From Avoscillospira_A sp052117125 (GTDB lineage: Bacteria; Bacillota; Clostridia; Oscillospirales; Oscillospiraceae), in contig NZ_JBQKJT010000006.1 in assembly GCF_052117125.1 (NCBI RefSeq), positions 153,662 to 217,661 of the forward strand: a stretch of 64,000 nt of DNA, given 5' to 3'. The position numbers and the translations under genes were made by a program. Below are positions 58,882 through 64,000 of the stretch, in pieces (the first letter of the stretch is position 1; every line of letters starts with the position of its first letter). The notes beneath the pieces are model-generated. The model saw only the letters and a list, made by a program, of their open reading frames with translations. It did not search any database and was not told where the DNA came from.

Positions 58882-58914
58882 AAAAAAGGCCGTCACCTTA
58901 AAAAAGTGACGGCC
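58882..58914 (-). terminator. Leftward terminator hairpin
   Basis: GGCCGTCAC / GTGACGGCC (58888-58896, 58106+800 i.e. 58906-58914) with a 9-base loop; the minus strand continues with TTTTTTG. No gene feeding it was found immediately to the right. Confidence 0.65.
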
Positions 58915-58931
58915 AAGATGTGTGGAATAGA

Positions 58932-58968
58932 AAAGTGGTTTGTACTACATTTTTGCACAAACCACTTT
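58932..58968. repeat. 12-bp inverted repeat
   Basis: AAAGTGGTTTGT (58932-58943) and ACAAACCACTTT (58957-58968) around a 13-base T-rich loop. It lies in the 700-base gene-poor stretch before the sulfatase gene. Possible end of an element or a small RNA stem. Confidence 0.5.
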
Positions 58969-59222
58969 GTTCACAGAAATTTAACAAAATATTTTTCGAA
59001 GAAACTGAAATTTTTCCGTGTTGCTCACTCAAAATTGGGCGCAAAAGCCCTCAGTTTTAGTTCAAGTCCTCACCGCACGGGGAAGAGGTGGGAAGATATC
59101 TTTTTTTCGTGCAGTCAAAAATGGACGCGGAAAAACCCCGAAACCGTTAGCTTAACAGTGATAAGGAAGTAATTAAAATTTCACTTTGTCGGCTGATGGA
59201 TTTTGTGTGTGCAGATATGTAA
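58969..59222. other. Gene-poor AT-rich stretch
   Basis: No coding frame of convincing composition on either strand and no clear promoter; bordered by hairpins on both sides. Probably the junction between conjugative-element genes and the inserted metabolic cassette. Confidence 0.4.
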
Positions 59223-59254
59223 TGCCGCCCGTTTTCCGGTGAAAACGGGCGGCA
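59223..59254. terminator. Hairpin at the left edge of the sulfatase cassette
   Basis: 14-bp stem TGCCGCCCGTTTTC / GAAAACGGGCGGCA (59223-59236, 59241-59254) with a 4-base loop and a short T-run to the right. It may terminate leftward transcripts from the sulfatase or rightward transcripts from 58.9-59.2 kb. Confidence 0.6.
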
Positions 59255-59383
59255 TTTTCATATGTTTCGTGTAACTTGCTTATTCAACGGCCGGTACAGC
59301 ATCGTGACGAGCTACGCATGGAGGCGGCGAGACTTCGGCATCCGCCAGTCGTCAGTTCCCTTGAGGGTACCGGCGGGCACGGC

Positions 59384-59503
59384 TCACTTTACGAGCACAA
59401 CGGAGATTTTGACCTCCTTTTCAGTATCGCTCAGATCGAACGCACCGCCGTCTGCGATGATTACGCGAACCTCATATTTCCTCCGTGATCGCCCACAGAT
59501 CAC
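59384..59503 (-). pseudogene. Short protein-like remnant downstream of the sulfatase gene
   Basis: A 39-codon leftward frame from GTG 59503, reading VICGRSRRKYEVRVIIADG and then ...FDLSDTEKEVKISVVLVK to TGA 59384. Alternating hydrophobic residues suggest real beta-sheet coding sequence. The frame is closed by TGA shortly upstream, so this looks like the tail of a lost gene. Not identified. Confidence 0.3.
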
Positions 59504-59536
59504 CTGCGACTTCCGTCAGGCTGCCCTGCGAAGCCG

Positions 59537-61561
59537 TTACGGCTCGATGATATTGAAGGGGTTGGTTCCGTTGATGGGGAACTGGTTCATATGCTCCATC
59601 ATCAGGGCCAGCAGCTCGGCCCTGCCTTCGACCCGGACGGCTTGCGCCACCGTCTCCCGGTTGTTGGTCAGGATGGCAAAGAGGGCGTCCTTCGGGCAGG
59701 TGATGGAGACATCCGCTTCCTCAGACAGGGTATTCGCGTACACCAGAATCACCCCATTTTTCACCCGGAGCATATGCTGCTCACCCACGTCGGGCAGCGA
59801 CACATTCATGATGAAGTCGTAGTCTGCCAGGGCCGCCTTGTCCATGACAATGGCCATGTAGTCAAAGAGCATGGGGGCGGAAAGGGCCTTGATCATGGAG
59901 CCGGTGCTCTTGGTGGAAGCGGTGAAATTGGCATTGCCATGGCGCAGCTCCTGAGCTGCGGTCAGGTATTCGTTGCGCCACGGGCCGGATTCTGCCTGAT
60001 AGCCAAGCTGCTCCAGGGCATCGGCGCAGAGCAGCCGCGCGTCGGTGTTGGAAGGATCGGCGAAGACGAGGGTGTTCGTGACCTCCGCGACCCACTGGTA
60101 CTCACCCTTGTCAAAGTCTTCCTTTGCCATTTGCAGCACCTTGTCGGTATCGCCCAGATACTCCACCCATTTCTTCGCGCTGTCGCTGGGCGTGAGGGGG
60201 TTCAGATTGACGGGGTTGCTGTCATACCAGCCCATGAACTTCTGATAGACCGCCTTGGCATTGTGGGCCACCGTGCCGTAATACTGGCGGGTGTACCAGA
60301 TTTTGTTCAGCGCCTCTGGCAGCTCGATCATGTTGGAGATCTCATCGCTGGTGTAGCCCTGATTGATATAGGTCAGGGTCTGGTCGTTGATGTACTTGTA
60401 AACCGCCGCGGTATTGACCAGGTAGTCGTTTACGACGGCGTTGCCCCAGTGGGGCCAGTTGTGGGACTGGAAGCTGACGGCCACGTCCTTGCCGTAGCGG
60501 GAGATTGCCTCGGTCAGGTAGCTTGCCCAGGCCGCGCCGTCCCGCACCTCGGCGCCCCGCAGCGTGTAGAGGTTGTGGAGCGTTCCGTTGCAGTTCTCAG
60601 CCAGCCAGAGGGCCTTGTACTGGGGCAGCCAGGTGTTCATTTCCGCGGGGGCTTCGGTGCCGGGGGTGAGCTGGAACTCCAGTTCCACGCCGTCAATGGT
60701 CACGGTTTCACCGGTTTGCCGGATTTCATAGCTGGGGGTAAAGAAGGAGACCGTGCCGGTGGACTGGCCCATACCGATGCCCTGGGCAAGCTTCCCCGTC
60801 ACGCCGGGGGTCAGGAGCACGCCGTACTGGTAATTGGAGCGACGGCCCATGCCTTTGCCCGCGTAGACGTTTTCCTTGACGGAATGCTCGGTAAAGCCCT
60901 CGGGGGTGATGACCGGAATCTTGCCGCTGGCAAGCTGCTCCTCAATGGACAGCGAGGGGTCCGCCTTGTCCGCCTCCTCCATCACGCCGGCAATGCCGCC
61001 GAAGTGGTCAGCGTGGGAGTGGGAGATAATGACGGCCTTCACCGGGAACTTGCCCAGATTTTTCTCGATGAGCTGCATCGCCGCCTGGCTACACTCGACG
61101 CTCATCAGAGTGTCGAAGACGATCCAGCCAGTATCGCCCTTGACAACGGTGAGGTTTGCCATATCATAGCCGCGCACCTGATAGATGCCGTCGGACACCT
61201 CGAAAAGCCCATAGACATGGTTGTTTTTGGTATTCTCCCACAGACTGGGGTTTACGCTGTCGGGAGCCTTTTCGTATTCGTCGAGGAAGGCGTAGGCCTC
61301 CTGGCTCCAGAGGATGTTCCCCTCCTTGTCCTTCAGCTCCAGCGTTTCCGGCGCGTCGATCAGGCCGCGCGTGGCAAATTCGTATTCCTGTTTGTCGTTA
61401 AAGTCGAGCTTATCGTAAACTGCGGCATTTGACTTGGCCGTGAAGTCCGTTGCGGGCTTGACCTCTGCGGTCAAGCCGAGATTTGCTTTTCCCGCCTGTG
61501 TACAGGCGGTACAGGTCAGCAACAGCGCCGCTGTAAGGAGCAAAGCTGTAATACGTTTCAT
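59537..61561 (-). CDS. Secreted alkylsulfatase-like MBL-fold lipoprotein
   Basis: A 674-residue protein with a signal peptide ending in a lipobox (LLTCTAC, cysteine near residue 20). The metallo-beta-lactamase fold carries SHSHADHFGG. ENVYAGKGMGRRSNYQYGVLL and SFQSHNWPHWGN match the linear alkylsulfatase (SdsA1/YjcS) family, with its helical dimerisation region (TYINQGYTSDEISNMI, KVLQMAKEDFDKGEYQWVAEV) and a C-terminal sterol-carrier-like domain. It should release sulfate from primary alkyl sulfates such as dodecyl sulfate. Divergent control by the TetR gene upstream is likely; it follows the DUF1254-type gene by 24 bases. Confidence 0.88.
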   Translation of the reverse strand: MKRITALLLTAALLLTCTACTQAGKANLGLTAEVKPATDFTAKSNAAVYDKLDFNDKQEYEFATRGLIDAPETLELKDKEGNILWSQEAYAFLDEYEKAPDSVNPSLWENTKNNHVYGLFEVSDGIYQVRGYDMANLTVVKGDTGWIVFDTLMSVECSQAAMQLIEKNLGKFPVKAVIISHSHADHFGGIAGVMEEADKADPSLSIEEQLASGKIPVITPEGFTEHSVKENVYAGKGMGRRSNYQYGVLLTPGVTGKLAQGIGMGQSTGTVSFFTPSYEIRQTGETVTIDGVELEFQLTPGTEAPAEMNTWLPQYKALWLAENCNGTLHNLYTLRGAEVRDGAAWASYLTEAISRYGKDVAVSFQSHNWPHWGNAVVNDYLVNTAAVYKYINDQTLTYINQGYTSDEISNMIELPEALNKIWYTRQYYGTVAHNAKAVYQKFMGWYDSNPVNLNPLTPSDSAKKWVEYLGDTDKVLQMAKEDFDKGEYQWVAEVTNTLVFADPSNTDARLLCADALEQLGYQAESGPWRNEYLTAAQELRHGNANFTASTKSTGSMIKALSAPMLFDYMAIVMDKAALADYDFIMNVSLPDVGEQHMLRVKNGVILVYANTLSEEADVSITCPKDALFAILTNNRETVAQAVRVEGRAELLALMMEHMNQFPINGTNPFNIIEP

Positions 61562-61585
61562 AAATTGTTCCTCCTCTTTTACTTT

Positions 61586-62959
61586 TTATTGTTCACGGAT
61601 GACCGGGGGCTGCCAGGTATCCAGCGCGGTCATATCTGGCAGATAAATCCGCATGAACAGGTGGAAGTCTCCGTCGGAAACAGGCAGCCAGTTCGAAGTA
61701 TCCTCCGGCGCTTCCTTTGACAGGACAATATCCAGCGTGCCGTCCTCGTTCAGCTTAAATGCAGAGCGGTCGTTGATGCAGTAGCGGTCGATCGAGTTGT
61801 CGATAAGGAAATCATCCTCGCCGTAGGCGGTAACAGACCAGAAGCCGCCCTCCAGGGTTGGAGGAAGGGTATCAAAGTGGAGCGTATAGGCCTTTTCACC
61901 GGTCAACGCTTCGCCGTTCTGATCCACGGTGGTTTTGGGATAAATTGCGACATCCACTGTGTTGGCCCCCAATCCCACCAGCGCGACCATGGCACGGTAG
62001 GTATATTCTGTCCCAAAATCCCCGATGGGTCTGCCGTAGTAAATCCACTGACCAAGCTGCTGGGCGTACTTTGCACCGTCGGCGGAAAGCGTGGAGCGAA
62101 GCTGCTGAAGCATCTGTGTCCAGCGTTCAGCAGCGCCCTCGCCCAAGAGGGAAGCATCGAAGGTCATACCCGCGCCCACATTGATGGCAGAGAGCTTCTT
62201 CAACAGCTCCCCGTCAGCGTCAGCGGGCGGGTTGGCCTGCATCAAAGCATTCGCCGTATTGAAAAACTCTGTCGGCGTCATGGAAAGAACCTTGTTCACG
62301 GGAACGAAGTCATTTTCCACCGTATACGTTCCCTTTGGTGCAGCATACTCGCCTCCCTGCACGTAAGCCGAAAGCGGCAGAAGCTGCATTTGCTCCTGAA
62401 TGGCATAGACGTTGGGCAGATCCTCGTTTCCGGACAGCACGGTGCGGGCAATCGACCACACCGTTGCGGTCGGCACGTCCACGCGCGTCACTCCGTCGGG
62501 CAGCTCGCCCTCCCAGCCGGGAAGCGTGATGGCATAAGCACCCGCCTTGCCCAGTACGGCGGCGGTGTTCGTCCAGGCGTCCAGAAGCTGCACATTGCAG
62601 AAGCGGTCCGCTTCCGGCAGGACGTAGATTATAGGCTCCGTGCTGATGTTGAGCCACGCCTGAGAGTAGACCGTATCGACATTCGGCGTTACAACGGTAC
62701 GGAAAGAAGCATCCGCCAGTTTTTTCGCGTGGTTGAACTGATTGACGGGCGCACGGCCGGTCATGGTTCCGTCTGTGTTGGTCGATAGTGTTTTGGTCGC
62801 GTCGGTAAGCACCAGCGGGAACGCATAGATGTATGCCTCGCTGACCGTTTCCCACACGGCGTCTGTATCCGGCTGTGTTTTTTCGGCAGAGCAGGCAGAA
62901 AGAAGCCCGCAGGAAAGCAGCGTCAGCAGCGATAGAAGGATCGCAAGCGGTTTTTTCAT
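61586..62959 (-). CDS. DUF1254/DUF1214-like lipoprotein
   Basis: A 457-residue exported protein. The signal peptide ends in LLSCGLLSACS (lipobox cysteine about residue 20). The N-terminal domain (YIYAFPLVLTDATKT, RTVVTPNVDTVYSQAWLNIS, LPGWEGELPDGVTRVD) is DUF1254-like and the C-terminal part (YTLHFDTLPPTLEGGFWSVTAYG, DNSIDRYCINDRS, SNWLPVSDGDFHLFMRIYLP) is DUF1214-like. ATG 62959 follows GAGGAG; a longer frame to 63124 covers the TetR gene's end. Biochemical role unknown; often found near sulfatases or lipid-modifying enzymes. Confidence 0.88.
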   Translation of the reverse strand: MKKPLAILLSLLTLLSCGLLSACSAEKTQPDTDAVWETVSEAYIYAFPLVLTDATKTLSTNTDGTMTGRAPVNQFNHAKKLADASFRTVVTPNVDTVYSQAWLNISTEPIIYVLPEADRFCNVQLLDAWTNTAAVLGKAGAYAITLPGWEGELPDGVTRVDVPTATVWSIARTVLSGNEDLPNVYAIQEQMQLLPLSAYVQGGEYAAPKGTYTVENDFVPVNKVLSMTPTEFFNTANALMQANPPADADGELLKKLSAINVGAGMTFDASLLGEGAAERWTQMLQQLRSTLSADGAKYAQQLGQWIYYGRPIGDFGTEYTYRAMVALVGLGANTVDVAIYPKTTVDQNGEALTGEKAYTLHFDTLPPTLEGGFWSVTAYGEDDFLIDNSIDRYCINDRSAFKLNEDGTLDIVLSKEAPEDTSNWLPVSDGDFHLFMRIYLPDMTALDTWQPPVIREQ

Positions 62960-63029
62960 GTTTTTCTCCTCATTTATTCTTTTCAAATTCAGATTATTTT
63001 CCGGGACGTTGTGTTTTTTTGCGCGGCGC

Positions 63030-63608
63030 TTACGGATCGACCTCCTTTTTCTTCCTTGCGGCAAGCCGCAGCAGCTCTTTTTTTGCCGCTTTGATCTGCG
63101 GGTCAAACAGCGCTCGCTCGGCAAAGATCATATAGTTGTTGAGGGCGAGGATCGACAGGTGGACGAACGGCTCCACCTCGTCCTGCGTACAGCCCAGGAT
63201 CTCCGCGATTTTTTCCGTGTAATAGGGGTATCTTGCCGCGAGCCGACTGAGGGCGGGCTTTACCTTTTCCCCGTATTCCTGTGACACGCACACGCTGACC
63301 AGAAAGCGCATGGTGGGCGACATTTTGTCCGCCAGCACGCCTAAACGCTCCATCATGCCCTTGACGTCGCTGATGTCCTCCAGCACGATGTCGAACGCAC
63401 TTCTTTCAATTCGGCTGATTGCTTCCTCGGCACAGGCAAGAACGATTTCCTCTTTGGTGGAGAAGTAATAATAGATGCCGCCGTTTTGCAGCTTTGCTGC
63501 TGTACAGAGGTCTTTTGTAGTGGCAACAGTCAGCCCCTTTTCAACAAAGCAGTCGAGGCAGACGCCAACAACCTCCTGTCTCTTTACGGTTTTCTTTTCT
63601 TCCCTCAA
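63030..63608 (-). CDS. TetR-family transcriptional regulator
   Basis: A 192-residue regulator. The N-terminal helix-turn-helix is visible (KTVKRQEVVGVCLDCFVEKG, ATTKDLCTAAKLQNGGIYYYFSTKEEI) followed by a helical ligand-binding part. TTG 63608, with GGGAGGG 7 bases upstream, is preferred to GTG 63632, which lies in the operator. First gene of a leftward unit with the DUF1254-type and alkylsulfatase genes, so it probably represses all three in response to a lipophilic substrate. Confidence 0.88.
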   Translation of the reverse strand: MREEKKTVKRQEVVGVCLDCFVEKGLTVATTKDLCTAAKLQNGGIYYYFSTKEEIVLACAEEAISRIERSAFDIVLEDISDVKGMMERLGVLADKMSPTMRFLVSVCVSQEYGEKVKPALSRLAARYPYYTEKIAEILGCTQDEVEPFVHLSILALNNYMIFAERALFDPQIKAAKKELLRLAARKKKEVDP

Positions 63609-63628
63609 GACGCACCCTCCCTTTCTGT

Positions 63629-63642
63629 ACACTGACCAGTGT
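63629..63642 (-). promoter_or_regulatory. TetR-type operator
   Basis: Perfect palindrome ACACTGACCAGTGT, located about 5 to 18 bases downstream of the -10 of the TetR promoter, as expected for autorepression. Confidence 0.65.
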
Positions 63643-63646
63643 TTCT

Positions 63647-63675
63647 ATAGTAGGCTATCATATTTTTCGAAACAA
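63647..63675 (-). promoter_or_regulatory. Promoter of the TetR-DUF1254-alkylsulfatase unit
   Basis: Minus-strand TTGTTT (63675-63670), a 17-base spacer and TACTAT (63652-63647). Confidence 0.65.
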
Positions 63676-63806
63676 ATCAAGCGCTTGCTTGAAAAAGAAT
63701 TGTTATATTTTTTAATGCTTATCGGCTTGACTCAGTATACCAAAAGAAGTAGCAACAGCTCTGGCTAAGCGGTGGAATATCTGATTGCCAGTCATACGGC
63801 GGTTGA

Positions 63807-64000
63807 AACGGAAGCAGTATTCATCCAGATAAGTACGGCCTGGCAGCGGATGTCACCATCCAGGGCGTAACACCGCGCAGGTGGCCGCCTAATGACCGTC
63901 ATCCGAGCCTGTATGTATCGGATGACCACTACCACTGTTTCGCCTGTGGGGAGCATGGGGATGTGATCGACCTGACCGCCAAACTGTTTGACCTTCGGCT
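63807..64000 (+). pseudogene. Degenerate CHC2 zinc-finger (DNA-primase-like) fragment, runs off window
   Basis: The frame opens after TGA 63804 and has no plausible start. From 63894 it reads NDRHPSLYVSDDHYHCFACG, then EHGDVIDLTAKLFDLR: the second half of a CHC2 primase zinc finger with HCFACG intact. The first cysteine pair (normally CCPFH directly before NDRHPSL) is replaced by unrelated RRWPP, so the 5' part has been lost or rearranged. Such primase-like genes are common in conjugative elements. The 3' end lies outside the window. Confidence 0.65.

Larger units (their letters stand above)
40183..64000. mobile_element. Integrative/conjugative-element-like accessory region (outer limits uncertain)
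   Basis: From 40183 the window holds a resolvase-like gene, a large serine recombinase operon with ParB-like proteins, XRE regulators, HipBA, a truncated recombinase, an IS3-type element, ArdA-like antirestriction genes, a metabolic cassette and a CHC2 primase fragment. Composition and overlapping gene organisation differ from positions 1-39976. The extent is inferred; neither terminal repeat was identified, and the region may be several nested elements. Confidence 0.6.

Noticed and set aside
59262..59822. Rightward 186-codon frame beside the sulfatase gene
   Set aside because: Mostly antisense to the sulfatase 3' end and the short leftward remnant; Ser/Arg-rich with no ribosome site.
1..64000. 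CRISPR arrays, rRNA and tRNA genes
   Set aside because: No regularly spaced repeats and no tRNA- or rRNA-like sequence were noticed; a covariance-model scan was not possible.

Overview
The window looks like a chromosome segment of a gut Firmicute of the Oscillospiraceae type (Flavonifractor/Oscillibacter/Lawsonibacter-like). The evidence is GC-rich codon use, clostridial promoters (TTGACA-N17-TATAAT), strong AGGAGG ribosome sites, frequent GTG/TTG starts, a trimeric [FeFe] hydrogenase, a CBS-domain family II pyrophosphatase and a split IMP cyclohydrolase/AICAR formyltransferase. The genus is inferred from gene content only.

Positions 1-39976 are ordinary chromosome. A leftward adenylation-domain gene runs off the left edge. 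A ZTP-type riboswitch with a terminator precedes a ten-gene purine run (purE-C-F-M-N-O-H(C-terminal half)-D-L, then guaB) covering most steps from PRPP to IMP plus IMP dehydrogenase. purB, purK and purA are not here. Then come a dus/greA/racemase group, a frameshifted ribbon-helix-helix gene, feoA-feoB-FeoB-associated protein beside a siderophore ABC importer, an M20 peptidase, a P-type cation ATPase behind a probable yybP-ykoY (Mn2+) riboswitch, a YhaM-like exoribonuclease, a three-subunit NAD(P)-linked [FeFe] hydrogenase, an orphan promoter-plus-terminator RNA unit, a YtrA-type regulator with a membrane protein, an exonuclease, a CBS pyrophosphatase and an SGNH hydrolase.

From about 40180 to the right edge the DNA is accessory: less GC-rich, with overlapping small genes, recombinases, antirestriction proteins, a HipBA toxin-antitoxin pair, an IS3-type insertion sequence and several broken genes. 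One leftward overlapping operon (45368 to 40183) carries two calcineurin-like phosphoesterases and unknown proteins. A divergent pair of XRE regulators separates it from a rightward six-gene operon (46552-52028): a recombinase-like protein without its catalytic serine, a large serine recombinase with an unusual C-terminal domain, two proteins that appear to carry the same domain alone, and two ParB-like proteins. This block is the best candidate for an undescribed system. Right of it lie hipBA, a recombinase tail cut by the IS, two ArdA-like genes, two unknown genes and a gene with an in-frame amber codon.

Positions 59537-63608 carry a self-contained set: alkylsulfatase-like MBL lipoprotein, DUF1254/DUF1214-like lipoprotein and a TetR regulator with its own operator. 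The window ends in a decayed CHC2 zinc-finger (primase-like) fragment, which suggests the conjugative element continues to the right. No rRNA, tRNA or CRISPR array was seen.
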